From Rhipicephalus microplus (taxonomy: Eukaryota > Arthropoda > Arachnida > Ixodida > Ixodidae): a stretch of 64,000 nt of DNA. Within the stretch, counting starts at the first letter, position 1; each line of letters opens with the position of its first letter. The position numbers were made by a program, and so were the translations under genes. The stretch covers positions 31,275,501 through 31,339,500 of the forward strand of contig NC_134701.1 in the NCBI RefSeq assembly GCF_043290135.1, given 5' to 3'. Below the pieces are notes generated by a model. The model saw only the letters and a program-made list of their open reading frames with translations. It searched no databases and was not told the DNA's origin. Shown one piece after another: positions 32,487 through 43,959 of this stretch.

Positions 32487-34446
32487 GGATGGATGGGTGG
32501 ATATGGCTGTACCTTTTAGATCAGGCAGTGGCTAGCGCCACCAAGCCGTAATACATAATGAACGCAAAACTATATTTATTTTTTTTTCTTAAAATGTCAG
32601 TTTGAAGATTCGTACTTTGCAGTGAAGAGTTCAATTTTCACTCGTGCCTTGACTTTAGCCACCAATCAGATAACCTACTTCTAGTTAAGTCTACTTGCTT
32701 AAAGTCTATTTTGCTCTCCCGGTCCCTAAACCTCAGTGCTTTGAAAAACTCTGCGCCATCATCCTGAACTATAGGGTGAAGCCCTTTACAGAACATTATC
32801 AAGTGTTCGGCAGTTTCTTCTTCCTCTCCACACGCACTGCATACTGTGTCTACCCCTTCGTATTTGGCCCGATATGTCTTGGTTCGCAGTACTCCCGTCC
32901 TTGCCTCAAACAGTAGAGAACTACCCCGAGTATTATCATATATCCTTTCCTTGGCAATTTCCTGCTTAAAAGTTCGATATATCTCTGGTGCGGACTTCTT
33001 AATCATGCCCATTTTTCACATGTCAGTCTCCGTTTCCTTCACTTTCTTCTTAACCGATAGTTCTTTTTGGTTTGGCCACCTGCTGTTTTCTAAGTATTTA
33101 CCAGTCAACTTCCTGGTTCGCTTCCTCCATTTTGTATCGACATTCTTCATGTACAAGCAGCTGAAAACCTTCCTAGCCCAATGCTCCTCCTTCATTTCTC
33201 TCAATCGCTTCTCAAATTTTATCTTGCTGCTAGCTTCCCTGCCCTCAAATGATGTCCATCCCATATCACCTTGTACTCCCTGATTTGGTGTATTCCCGTG
33301 AGCACCTAAAGCAAGTCTACCTATTCCACGTTGCTTAATTTCTAATCTTGCTTGAACTTCTGATCTCATGCACAAGACCGCATTGCCGAACGTCAGCCCA
33401 GGAACCATGACCCCTTTCCATATTCCTCTCACAACATCATACCTATTGTAATTCCACAGTGCCCTATTTTTCATGACTGCTGCATTCCTGTTACCTTTAG
33501 TCGTCACGTATATTTCGTGTTACCTCAGGTACTCGGTCCCATTGCTTATCCATACGCCCAGATATTTGTATTTATCTGTTATTTCTAGCGTGACCTCCTG
33601 TATCCTAAGCTCACTACCTTCGTTGTCATTGAAAATCATGACTGGTGATTTTTCCTTACTGAATCTAAAATCTAACCTATCTCCCTCATTACCGCAGATG
33701 TCCATTCATCTCTGCAAATCTTCCTTGCTGTTGGCCATTAGCACTGTATCATCTGCGTACATTAATGCTGGTAGTGCCTGATCAATAAGTTTTCCTTGTT
33801 TGACTAAAGAGAGGTTGAAGCCCAGCCCACTTCCCTCTAATTTTGCCTCTAATCCTTGTAGGTACATCATGAATATTAAGGGTGACAGGGGGCAACCCTG
33901 CCTAAGCCCCCGTTTCACCTCTGTGGGCTTAGATACATGTTGCTCCCACTTTATAACCACCTTGTTACTTTTATAGATGTTCTTTAAAAGACGAGTGACT
34001 ACAACTTCCACGCCTAGTGTGTCCAGTATTCCCCACAATTCCTCTTGGACCACGCTATCGTACTCTCCATTGATATCCAAAAATGCTAGCCGTAGGGGCT
34101 TGCGTTCCTTTTCTGCTATTTCGGTGCACTGCGTCAGTGAGAACAGATGGTCTTCCAACCTCCTGTGTTTCCGAAACCCATTCTGCAGTTCCCCCAGCAC
34201 CCCCTCATCTTCTATCCATGCCTGCAGTCTTTCCTTTAAAATGTGCATCGCCAGCCTGTAGACCACTGATGTCACTGTTATAGGACGGTAGTTGTTTATG
34301 TCAGCTTTGTCCCGCTTTCCTTTATATATCATGCTCATCCTGCTAAGTTTCCATCCATCGGGAACTTCACTATCGATTATTATTTTGCTCACTGCCTCTC
34401 TCAAAGCCTGCTTAGACTTCGGACCTAATGTCTTTATCAGCCTAAT
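32487..34446 (-). pseudogene. Esterase-type LINE, 5'-truncated: reverse transcriptase to 3' end
   Basis: The minus strand begins near 'RLIKTLGPKSKQALREAV' and contains reverse transcriptase blocks 'YRPITVTSVVYRLAM', 'LAFLDINGEYDSV' (catalytic Asp), 'KRGLRQGCPLSPLIFMMYL' and an intact 'LMYADDTVLM'. A C-terminal Cys/His segment follows, 'CSACGEEEETAEHLIMFC'. Frame breaks occur near 33705, 33507 and 33012. The element ends with a (ATCC)n tail at 32487-32506. Two longer relatives are at 45492-51350 and 53397-58160. The YADD box here is intact, unlike in both of those. Confidence 0.82.
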
Positions 34447-34605
34447 TACGTATAAACGACTGCGCGCGCCCCCACGCGGCTCCTCCTCAGAGGCTTCAGT
34501 GCTCTCCGTAGGCGCTGCTTGCCGCTCATCACACTTCCCTATTCTAGCCACTGTAGCAGTGGTGTGACATGTCCAGACTCGTTCATGATCATGGCGCATA
34601 CCCAC
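34447..34605 (-). other. Non-LINE sequence fused in frame to the truncated LINE
   Basis: The minus-strand reading frame of the LINE continues upstream for about 50 codons through sequence shared with 30946 ('ctagaatagggaagtgtgatga'). This is a junction between unrelated repeats and not a real protein. Confidence 0.5.
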
Positions 34606-34869
34606 TATTGGGGATTAGCCAAGAATTGAGTAGTTTTAAAAGTTATTGTTCAGATTTAGAATAATGGAGATATAATAGAAAGATTATCGATAACCTAGAA
34701 AATTGCGGTGCTTCATAGAGCCAATGGGGACAACATTTAGACGCGTTGATTAGCGTCGTCTGGATTGCAGCGGCAATAGTACAAATATTAAAAAATCCCT
34801 ATATCACTGACAACTGAACAAGTTGTTGAAATATTCTGCATTGAAGTAACTTTCTGGGCCAATTACAAC
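34606..34869. other. Unassigned spacer
   Basis: A/T-rich, no gene or known repeat recognised. Confidence 0.3.
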
Positions 34870-34980
34870 TAATAATATTATGGCAGCGTCTCGTGCGCCG
34901 CGCGGCGCAGCAGCCATCCTCACACAGGAGTGGCTCCTGCACCACACAAAAGTGACGTCACTTAAAAAATATTATGCAGA
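34870..34980 (+). repeat. GC-palindrome repeat unit, left part
   Basis: Contains the 16-base palindrome TGCGCCGCGCGGCGCA, followed by 'cacacag..gtggctcctgc.ccacac' and 'gtgacgtcact'. The same unit occurs at 43438-43510, inverted at 45175-45260, and partly at 45395-45430. The I-clade LINE at 34992 is inserted in this repeat (target duplication GACTGCTGCGC). Confidence 0.7.
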
Positions 34981-35313
34981 GACTGCTGCGCTAATTCGTG
35001 GAGAGACGCGGAATGGGAGGCTGCGTTCGTACGGCTCCTGTGGACGCGCAACTAAATCTGTGTTTCTAGAGTTTTTTCTTCAAGTGTTCATGAACTGTTG
35101 CTCGCATCGGTTCCGAGAAGTCATAAGGATCCTACCGATACCATATTTGACCACAGTGAGTGAGTTTTTGTCAAGTTAGGAACAATTTCTTTTCGTGTGG
35201 AGCGGTGCCCTCTTTAACCCTAACGAGTGGCTCGGGAGACCGCGCTTTTGCTGGGCTTGTTCTCGCCTGCGGCCGGCCCTTCGGAGGCCCGGTGCGCGGA
35301 ATTATTTGCTCAC

Positions 35314-37129
35314 GATGGAGTATGAAGTGCACGGAGAGGATATTTCAGAAGAAGAGTTTACTCAAGATAAAGGTTGGCAGTCCGCTGGGGCCAGAAAAGC
35401 TGGCGCCAAAACACGCACTGCTGACTCTAACGCGCCATCGTTGCAGCCGGGCGCACGCCGCGGCAAATCGAGAGGCGCTGCGCTGAAGTCCAAAGTAATA
35501 CGCGCGGGAAAGATGCCCTCCCTTCCTCAAGATGACATCAAGATTGTGATCCGGCCGAGAGGTGGACTCAATATCTCGAAAATTGGCGCAGCTACGGTGG
35601 CTGACGCAATACTAGTTGCCGCTGGCATAAGCCAGGAAGATTTGTGCCAGGATACTCTATGCCCGAATCTGCAGCAAAATATTATGGTTGCCAGTACTCC
35701 CAAGCGCGAAAACGCAGACCGATACGTTCGGATGAAGCAAATACTCATTTCAGGCAAGGTGCACGAGCTAAGTGTCTATGAGACTGCCCCACACTTCACT
35801 TGCAAAGGGGTGATTCGCAACGTCCCACTTCAAGACGGCCCTGACGTCATCGATGCGAAGGTTGTCAACACAAATAATCCACTCGCCTTAGCAGCTAAGA
35901 GAATATCCCAAACTGGCACGGTCATCATCGCTTTCGACGGGTATCGTGTACCGAACTTTGTCAGGTATGGACCAGTGCTGATGCAGTGCTCACTCTACCG
36001 CAAGCAAATCGACGTGTGCTATGCGTGCGGCCGTCTTGGTCATCGCGCTGACGTGTGCCCCACTCCCGGTGACACGATTTGCCGAGGCTGTGGTGCCGCA
36101 AGCCCTGACAAGCAACATGTGTGTACTCCCAAGTGCAAACTCTGTGGTGGCCAGCATCTCACGGCTAGCAAAGACTGCGCTCAAAGGTTCAAGATCCCGT
36201 ACATTGTGCGCCGTCGTCGCAGTGAGCGTTCCAGAATGGCTGGTGCTGCGTCACCGTCCCCGCAACGTCACCTCGACACTGCGGACGAGTTCCAGTCTTC
36301 GTCACCCACCACTGATGCTCAGCGCAGAGGACGCCCCCGTTCCAGGGGACGCTCGGGAGGCCGCTCCGGATCCAGGCGCCGTGGTGCCTCCAAGGGATGT
36401 TCCGGCTCGCGCTCCAGGTCGACAGAACGTGCCCGGGGAAGTTCCACTTCTCAGCCTCGCTCCAACTCAAAGCCGGGGCACGTTTCGTCGGGGCCGACCA
36501 GGTACCGCTGCCGCACGCCCACCACTTTTAACAGCAAGAAGCCGACGCTCTCCTGGGCCGACAAGGCCCGAGGAAGACGTGAGTCTCCTAGAGGCGACGA
36601 ATCGAATCGCGGTTCTCCCCACGCGAGTGAGCTCGACGAGATGCGACGAGCTAACGAGCAGCTGAGGAAAGAAAACGCGCAGCTTAAGCAAGAAATGAGC
36701 AGGCTAGCAGCAGAGATGGCGGAGATTAGAAAGCTCGCGTCCTCGCCCCCTTTGGCGCAGCCCGCCCCAACCCCGGTCGCCATGGATACGTCTGAGGCAC
36801 TTCATAGGCCTAGCGGAACTAAGCGCCGAGCAGTTGAGAACCCACAAGAAGAAGAGGCGGTAAACTTACTGTCGGAACTCAAGGTTTCCTTTGTGAACAT
36901 GCAGGCTACCTTAGCGAAAATTCAAGAAGCCGTGGCGCATCCAAAGATGGGATTAGGAGCACTGAGTGAACGCATAAGCAAGTTAGAAGAGGTCGATGCG
37001 AGAAGAGACCCCGGTCCGACTCCTTTGCAGGTCCCAGCACAACGCAATATACTAGCGCCACCGACTGAGGGCGCGATCCTCCGGGCTGCTATAGCTGCTC
37101 AGCCATCCCCTCAGCCTAAACATGGATAG
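35314..37129 (+). CDS. I-clade LINE ORF1 protein (Gag-like), intact
   Basis: The start 'MEYEVHGEDISEEEFTQDKG' is chosen at an ATG in good context (cacgATGG). The frame is open for 40 more codons upstream but without likely coding character. It has a basic N-terminal region, an RRM-like nucleic-acid-binding middle ('IKIVIRPRGGLNISKIG', 'YVRMKQILISGKVHELSVYE') and three zinc knuckles (CYACGRLGHRADVC, CRGCGAASPDKQHVC, CKLCGGQHLTASKDC). An Arg/Ser-rich stretch and a C-terminal coiled coil ('NEQLRKENAQLKQEMSRLAA') follow. It binds the element RNA. No breaks. Its stop overlaps the ORF2 start in ATGGATAG. Confidence 0.85.
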
Positions 37130-40030
37130 TGTGGACGAAAACTTCAGAATCTGGCAATGGAACTGTGGCGGGTTTACTCACAAAAAGCCCATTCTACAGC
37201 AATATTTAAGAACTCTCGATGTTAAGCCCCAAATAATCGCTGTTCAGGAAGTTGCGTCTGGCACCCCCATCAAAATCCCGGGTTACCTAGTAGCGTCATC
37301 ACATTCAGGAGGTAGGGGAGTTGCCACACTTATCAGCAAAAGGTACAATTACCTATCGCGTGACCTCGGTGCAGTTGCCGATGGCATTGAGTACGTAATG
37401 ACTGAAATTATAATGAACTCACCCAAGAAGGGTCTTCGAAGAAACAGCCTTTTTATTCTCAACATATACTGCAGTTCCAGTTATCGCAGGGCGAGAGCAA
37501 ACTCTCTCCTCAAAAGGGCTGTGAGCATGGCCAGTAGTTACCCCCTTGTAGTTGTAGGGGATTTCAACGCCCCACACAGCGTGTGGGGATACATTTATGA
37601 TACCCCAAAAGGACGCGAGCTATGGCAGACTGTGACAGAAGCCGTCTTAACGCTTATAACTGACAAGGATTTCCCCACTAGGAGAGGTAACTCTATATGT
37701 AGGGATACCACCCCGGACCTGACTTTTGTGAAGAATATAGATGGGGTCAAATGGGTCAACACGGCTCTAGACCTCGGAAGTGACCACTACATCATCGAAG
37801 TATCCTTCGCGATTGCCTGCTTTAGGACGAAAAATTCAAGGTGGTCGACTGGGACGCTTTTCGCAAAGTCAGAGCTGAGAGAGCACCGACGGCTGGGGCA
37901 GACTTTGAAGGATGGTACAAAGGAATCAGAGATGACGCCACGGCAGCGATCAAGGAGGTCGTCACTGACCTCGATGTTGAAAACATGGACAGCAGGTTGG
38001 CACACCTACTAGAAGCCAAGCAAGCCCTACTCACGAGGTGGAAGGGACAGAAGCATAACAGGAGGCTCCGCATGAAGGTTTCCGAGGTTAACAGGGCGAT
38101 CGAGGAGCACTGCAAAACCTTGTGTAAACAACAATAACATGAGCTCTGTGAGAGCGTCGAGGGTCAGCTCAGATCTGGGAAGAGCTGGGGTCTTCACAAA
38201 CATCTTCTCGATCAGGGCAGCACCAGGTCCAGTCAGAGGCGATCCCTCGCGCGAGCCATCCATCTTGCTACTGACTCTACCCCGGACGAATTGGTTGTCA
38301 ACAAGCTTATAGACAGGTATCTGCGAGTCGCGGATAGCTCTGCACCCACACAGTTCTCAGACTACGCGGGGTGCGACGTGCAGGAGTTGGACCAGGACTA
38401 TACTGTGGCCGAGATACGGCAGGCTCTCTTTTCCCTAAATGCAAAATCCGCCCCTGACCCTGATGGCATAACCAATAAGATGCTCAAGAACCTTGATGAT
38501 GCCTCCATCGAATTCTTTACGGAAAAGATTAATGAGGTGTGGCGCAGTGGGGAGGTTCCCGCACAATGGAAGACGGCCTACACAGTTCTAATCCCGAAAC
38601 CTGGTAAAGCACCAGGAATAGATAATCTAAAACCGATTTCCTTAACTTCCTGCGTTGGTAAGGTCACAGAGCACGCCCTTCTGAACCGACTCAAGGTGCA
38701 TCTCGAGACCAATGACATGTACACCCACAATGTGATTGGTTTCAGAGCTGGTCTCTCGACACAGGATGCCATGAAGCTGATAAAGCATCAGATCATCGAC
38801 CCGAGCACAGGAGATACCAGAGCCATCTTTGGATTAGACCTGGAGAAGGTTTTCGACAACGCTTCTCACGAATTCATTCTCCAGTCTATTGCCAGCCTAG
38901 GGCTAGGGAAGAGGGTCTACGACTTCGTGAGATCCTTTCTTTACCAGAGAACTACCAAGCTCAAGATCGAAGGGTACTTCTCACGAGAGATCAACCTCGG
39001 TTCACGTGGCACGCCTCAGGGCTCAGTTATTTCACCAACACTATTTAACATCGTGATGATCGGGCTCTCCAAGGAACTCGCGAAGATTCAGGGAATCAAT
39101 CATACCATCTACGCAGATGATATAACCATCTGGTGCAGCGTCGGGAGCGACGGTCAAGTTGAGGAAGCCATGCAGCACGCAATCGACGTGACCAAACGTT
39201 TCCTCCGTCCCACCGGTCTCAAGTGCTCCCCATCGAAATCTGAGCTTCTGCTCTACAAGAAAAGACCCCGAGGCGGCGGCCACCGTGACTGGAAACCTGC
39301 GTCTCAAAGTGAAATACGGCTTTTCACTAGTGACGGATCCCCAGTGCCAAGAGTGGATTCGCTCCGAATATTGGGAATGTATATCGAGTCCAACGGCGCT
39401 AACGGAGCTGCACTGAGACAGATCACTACCAAGACGGAAAGTGCTCTCGGCCTCATCCAGAGGATCGCCAACAGACACCGCGAAATCAAGGAAGACAATC
39501 TCATCCGCATCATACATGCGTTTGTGCTCTGCCACCTTTTGTACTCGGCGGCCATGTATAATTGGCACGTCGCAGAAAGAAGTAAGCTCAATTCCCTCAT
39601 AAGAAAGGTTTTCAAGCTCGTGCTCGGCTTGCCTGTAAGCACTGGCACTGAAAACCTTTTCAAGCTCGGTGTTCACAATACACTCGAAGAGATAATCGAG
39701 GCGCAAGAGCGCTCACAGCTGCTCAGGCTTTCCGGAACCAAATCGGGCCACAAGATACTCGATGATTTGGGCCTCAACTCTATTGGCCAGTGCCCCGATT
39801 CCATGCAGATTCCCAGAAACATCAGGTCTCAGCTGCGCATCGCACCCATTCCCCGCAATATGCACCCTGCGCACAACGTCGGTCGGCGTAGGGCCAGGGG
39901 TCTGCTCGAGCAAGTCCGTAGCGACCCCACTGATGCAAGCTTTGTGGATGCTGCGCCATACGTCCAACAAGAGGCATTCGCTGTTTCCATCGTCGACTCA
40001 AATTCCAGACTCACTTGCTCCGCCACAGTA

Positions 40031-42482
40031 CTTTCACTTTCACTTTCACTTTATTTCCTTAAAGACACCACAGGGGGGGGGGGGGGTGTTACATAAGGGG
40101 TGGGTTGTACAACAAAGATACAAAAGCCACAGGTTAACATTGCAGATGCATTGACACACTTTGAATAAAACGTGATGGACAGGTGATTGAAACAACATCG
40201 TGGGGAAGGTCATTCCATTCTTTGGCGGCGTGGCAGAGAAATGATGCAGAAAATGTAGAGGTGCCAGATCGGGATCGGAAGACTTGAAGTGGATGGCCAG
40301 TGCGGGGAGAAATGCGTGCAGCGGGAGCGATGTAAGGTGGTTGGTGGAGTGAGCTGTGATACAACTTGTGGTACAGTGACAACGTAGCAATTCTGCGGCG
40401 AAGGGAAAGACTTAATAGACCGGATTCATTTTTAAGGGATGAAACACTGACATCGTAAGAATAAGAAGAATGAATGAAGCGAGCGGCACGATTTTGAACT
40501 GCTTCGATAGCGTTGATCAGATAAACTTGGTGAGGGCTCCAGATGGGTGATGCGTATTCTAGTTTGGACCGGATTAGCGACTGATAGGCCACAAGACGAA
40601 CGTGATACGGTGACTGACGTAGGTGACGTTTTAGACATCCTAATGATCGGTTGGCTGATGAAATCATGTTAGTGATATGCGTTCGCCAGGAAAGATCAGG
40701 GGTTAATGTTACACCAAGATACTTATAGCATACGGCTGTTTCGACTGGCATGTTAGCAATTTCATAGGAAAATTGGAGTGGGTTTTTGTGGCGGTGGAAG
40801 GAAACTAATTTGCATTTGTTAGGATTAAGGGTCTTAAGCCAATGGTCACACCAGTTTAATACTTCATTAAGGTCATTCTGTAGTGCTGCTTGATCAAAAG
40901 TGTTGGTTATTTTGCGGTAGATGACACAATCATCTGCAAACATACGAAGGTTGCAGGATAAATTGTTAGCTAAGTCGTTAATGTAGATTAGGAACAAAAG
41001 CGGGCCAAGGACAGATCCCTGTGGCACTCCAGACCTAACAGGAAGCGAGTTAGATTTGACGTTGTTAACGAAAACAAACTGAGAGCGGTTAGTCAGAAAT
41101 TGAGCAATCCAATTAAGAAGTTCAGCTGGTAGATTTATTTGAGAAAGTTTTTTTAGTAGGCGCTGGTGTGGAACTTTGTCGAAAGCTTTAGTGAAGTCAA
41201 GAAAATTAGCATCAGCTTGGATGTTACCATCGAGGTTAGCATGCAGGTCATGAAGGAAAAGGGCTAGTTGGGTTTCGCATGAGCGGCCTTTTCGAAATCC
41301 GTGTTGAGAGGAATGAAAGAAATTGTTAGAATCAAGAAAATGCATGACATGAGTGTATATGACATGTTCCATGAGTTCGCAACACACGCTGGTTAATGAT
41401 ATGGGACGATAATTTAACGGGCAGTCTCTTTTACCTGTCTTGTGAACCGGAATGACCTTCCCACACTTCCAGTCGAGAGGCAGAATACCTGAGGAAAGTG
41501 ACTGGGAAAACAGCAAAAACAAAAACTCGGCTGATATGTGCTTTGTGTTCTTTAACAGCTTGGATGTAATTTCGTCGGTACCCGCCGAGGATGACAGTTT
41601 CATTTTTTCTATTAAAGACAGGATACCATTGAAACCTATGTTAAAGGGTGGCATTTCAGGCAGATTAACAGAGACTAATTCTGTTTCGACGGAGTCAGAT
41701 TCATTCGTAAACACAGACGAAAAGGCGGCATTGAATATATTGGCACATTCTGAACAACTTAATTCTTGACCAGTATCATTAGTAAGGGTGATGGGGGGCG
41801 TGTTAGGAGGGTTTATTATTTGCCAGAAACGCTTCGGTGAATCAGCAAGAATTTTCGGAAGTTCCGTATGAAAAAATGAGTACTTGGCGTTGCCGTTGCG
41901 CACTTCACTTGAACATGCTTTCTCGGCAACCTTGTATTTTTCCCATGCAGAATCAGTGTTTTTATTCTTCGCAGCCCGAAAGAGGCGTTTCTTCATATTT
42001 TCAAGCCTTTTTAATGTTTTAGTAAACCAAGGTTTTTGGCGGGTGGGACGAAAGCTTATTTTAGGGATAAATTGGTCAGCTAGCTGGTTTAACTTGTTTT
42101 TGAAGATTAACCAGTTATCGTTAATGGGTCGCTCCCAGAAACCATCACGGAACGTCGGAAGAAAAACTTCAAGTTCTCGAGTGATGGCCGCGTAGTTACC
42201 CTTGTCATATAACCTAATAGTTTTAGTGCAGGCTTGGCGCATTTGAGGAACGAAGGTAAAATTAGCGTGAATGACCTTGTGGTCACTTATTTCATCAAGA
42301 TATGTTATAGAAGAAAGGCTCTCAGGATCAGTTGTTAAGATAAGGTCAAGAATGTTAGCAGTATCTCGAGTAACACGTGTAGGTTGTGTTATCAACTGAG
42401 TGAGATTAAAGTTGAGGCAAACATCAAGGAAATCGTTGGCCTCCTTTGCATTGGGTGCAGATGAAGTTAGATTACACCAATA
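40031..42482 (-). mobile_element. L2/CR1-like LINE, 5'-truncated, nested in the I-clade LINE
   Basis: Inserted between codons of the RNase H domain of the host LINE, with only TA shared at both ends. The 3' end on the minus strand is 'gtctttaaggaaataaag' followed by (GTGAAA)n. The 5' end is cut within the endonuclease. The coding region is intact from there to its stop, so the insertion is fairly recent. Confidence 0.87.
40134..42478 (-). CDS. L2/CR1-like LINE ORF2, N-terminally truncated, otherwise open
   Basis: The frame is open from the truncation point. It carries the end of the AP endonuclease ('TRVTRDTANILDLILTTD', 'EISDHKVIHANF') and a complete reverse transcriptase: 'KLSSSAGTDEITSKLLK', 'NYRPISLTSVCCELMEHVI', 'ANFLDFTKAFDKVPH', 'SGVPQGSVLGPLLFLIYIND' and 'MFADDCVIY' with both catalytic Asp. 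The C-terminal region has 'LEYASPIWSPHQ' and 'AVQNRAARFIHSSYSYDVS', ending 'SVSMHLQC'. There is no RNase H. Lacking its 5' half it cannot be autonomous. A shorter sister copy is at 28745-29210. Confidence 0.87.
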
Positions 42483-43093
42483 AGCACATCGAAGCCCGTG
42501 ATAGCCGAACAGGTTGCGATCGCGCTGGCTATGCTAGATAGTCGCAGAGAGTCAATATACAGCGACTCCAAGGCGGCTATCAAAGCCTGCGAAACCGGGA
42601 TGGTAGCCCCTCAGGCCCTCCGCATTCTCCAAAGCGTCAAGAGTATTACGCCCCATTCTCTCACTTGGTTTCCCGCTCACCTGGGGTCGATTGAGGGCCC
42701 TACCTCTAACCCGAACGAGGGCGCCCACGAGGCCGCGCGAGGACTCACTGACCGCGCTGCCTCCACAGTCCCTCTGCCTCGCTGGGAACCCTTACTTACG
42801 TTCAACGAAATAACAAAGCACTTCTATCTGTCAAGAAGGGTATTCCCTCTCCCACACCCGGCCTTGTGCAGGGCGCAGGCAGTCACCCTAAGACTATAGA
42901 TATATTGCAAGCCAGTGCGTATCCTAACCCTGTGGTTCTTCATGCCATCTACCCTGAACGGTATCCAAGTGCGGATTGCCCCGCTTGTGGACTGTTAGCC
43001 ACATTCAATCATGTGTTGTGGGAGTGTGAAGCCATCGGCCCCGCCCTCAGCGAGGACAGGTGGGCTGCGCTCTTACGCAGCCCCGAACTTATA

Positions 43094-43277
43094 TTTGAAA
43101 AATTGAATTGCTGCACAAACTTGAAGAAAAAAACAAGAGAGACAGGAAAGAGTGCAGACTACCAACTAGAGTTGGTAGTCTGCACTCTTTCCTGTCTCTC
43201 TTGTTTTTTTCTTCAAGTTTGTGCAGCAATTCAATTTTTCAAGTATGACCCAACTAGTCTGCAAAAAAGTATTGCTT
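43094..43277 (+). mobile_element. 184-bp hairpin insertion with 11-bp target duplication, frame-preserving
   Basis: Flanked by CCGAACTTATA at 43083-43093 and 43278-43288. Within it, 43095-43167 and 43170-43242 are perfect inverted repeats (73 bp) around a 2-base centre, followed by 35 bp of unpaired sequence ('gtatgacccaactag...'). Insert plus duplication equals 195 bases (65 codons), so the ORF reads through. Confidence 0.88.
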
Positions 43278-43437
43278 CCGAACTTATAGATCAAACCCTG
43301 GCCGTCCAGAGTGCCCGCGAACGGGCCGCCAAGCTCGGCTTGACGGTCCCAACGTGGGATTAGCCGGGTGGCGCGGCGTCTCCCCTGCGTCTTCTCAGGA
43401 CAAAAATAAAGTTTTAATCAATCAATCAATCAGACTG

Positions 43438-43520
43438 CTGCGCCGCGCGGCGCACGAGCCACCCCCACACAGAAACGGCTGCTGCGCCACACGGAAGTGA
43501 CGTGATGCATTTTCTGGTTA
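43438..43520 (+). repeat. GC-palindrome repeat unit, right part
   Basis: Begins with the palindrome completed by the target duplication (CTGCGCCGCGCGGCGCA), then 'cgagccacccccacacag', 'ggctgctgcgccacac' and 'gtgacgtga'. It is a direct repeat of 34890-34965 and was split from it by the LINE. Confidence 0.7.
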
Positions 43521-43679
43521 GGCGCTTTGTTTGAATAGTCGGGAATGTCTAGCGGTACGTCTAGGCACAACAACAAAAGCCGTTAAAATTACGTACAAAC
43601 AAAAAAGTGAACAAAAATGTTATTTAGGTTTAGCGTTACAACAATACAAAACAGGCTTGTTTGTCATCTCAAACCGATC

Positions 43680-43765
43680 GGCAGCTGTGGCGTAGTTGGT
43701 TAAAGCAACACATGAACTGTTGAGGTCGGCGGTTCAAGTCCCATTGCAGTTATCGATACTTTCTC
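43680..43765 (+). repeat. tRNA-like sequence followed by a T-run (SINE head or tRNA relic)
   Basis: The sequence has an A-box-like TGGCGTAGTTGG and a B-box-like GGTTCAAGTCC, correctly spaced. A run of T follows ('ctctttttttg'), as in a pol III terminator. Acceptor and T stems do not pair well enough to call a working tRNA. Confidence 0.5.
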
Positions 43766-43784
43766 TTTTTTTGTTGACGCATGT

Positions 43785-43949
43785 TGATTTGATTGATTGA
43801 TATGTGGGGTTTAACGTCCCAAAACCACTATATGATTGTGAGAGACGCCGTAGTGGAGGGCTCTGGAAATTTAGACCACCTGGGGTTCTTTCACGTGCAC
43901 CCAAATCTGAGCACACGGGCCTACAACATTTCCGCCTCCATCGGAAGTA
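43785..43949 (-). repeat. Full-length tick SINE (165 bp)
   Basis: Flanked by GACGCATGT at 43776-43784 and 43950-43958. It is close to the copy at 2361-2524. Confidence 0.82.
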
Positions 43950-43959
43950 GACGCATGTA

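Larger units (their letters stand above)
37122..43363 (+). pseudogene. I-clade LINE ORF2 (endonuclease-RT-RNase H), interrupted
   Basis: It begins 'MDSVDENFRIWQWNCGGFTH', an AP-type endonuclease with 'VVVGDFNAPHS' and 'LDLGSDHYII'. The reverse transcriptase shows 'GLDLEKVFDNASHEF', 'RGTPQGSVISPTLFNIVM' and 'IYADDITIW'. RNase H shows 'AVSIVDSNSRL', 'AEQVAIALAMLD', 'YSDSKAA' and 'WFPAHLGS', and the Cys segment 'CPACGLLATFNHVLWEC'. The end is 'LGLTVPTWD'. Defects are a frameshift near 37835, a TAA at 38135, an 8-bp insertion near 42896, the nested LINE at 40031-42482, and a hairpin insertion at 43094-43277 that keeps the frame. Removing the nested LINE rejoins GCC ACA GTA | AGC ACA TCG in frame. 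Confidence 0.85.
34992..43432 (+). mobile_element. Near full-length I-clade LINE with nested insertions
   Basis: It is flanked by the 11-bp target duplication GACTGCTGCGC (34981-34991 and 43433-43443). It has a 5' untranslated region, ORF1, ORF2 and a 3' tail 'aaaataaagttttaatcaatcaatcaatca'. Nested within are an L2/CR1-like LINE (40031-42482) and a 184-bp hairpin insertion (43094-43277). Without these the element is about 5.8 kb. Confidence 0.88.

Noticed and set aside
33706..34605. A fused 299-codon protein with a unique N-terminus
   Set aside because: The first ~50 codons are another repeat that happens to be in frame with a truncated LINE.
39041..39706. 221-codon minus-strand frame
   Set aside because: Antisense to the reverse transcriptase of the I-clade LINE. 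No domain.
43680..43765. Functional tRNA gene
   Set aside because: A and B boxes are present, but acceptor and T-stem pairing is poor, and such sequences are common as SINE heads in ticks.
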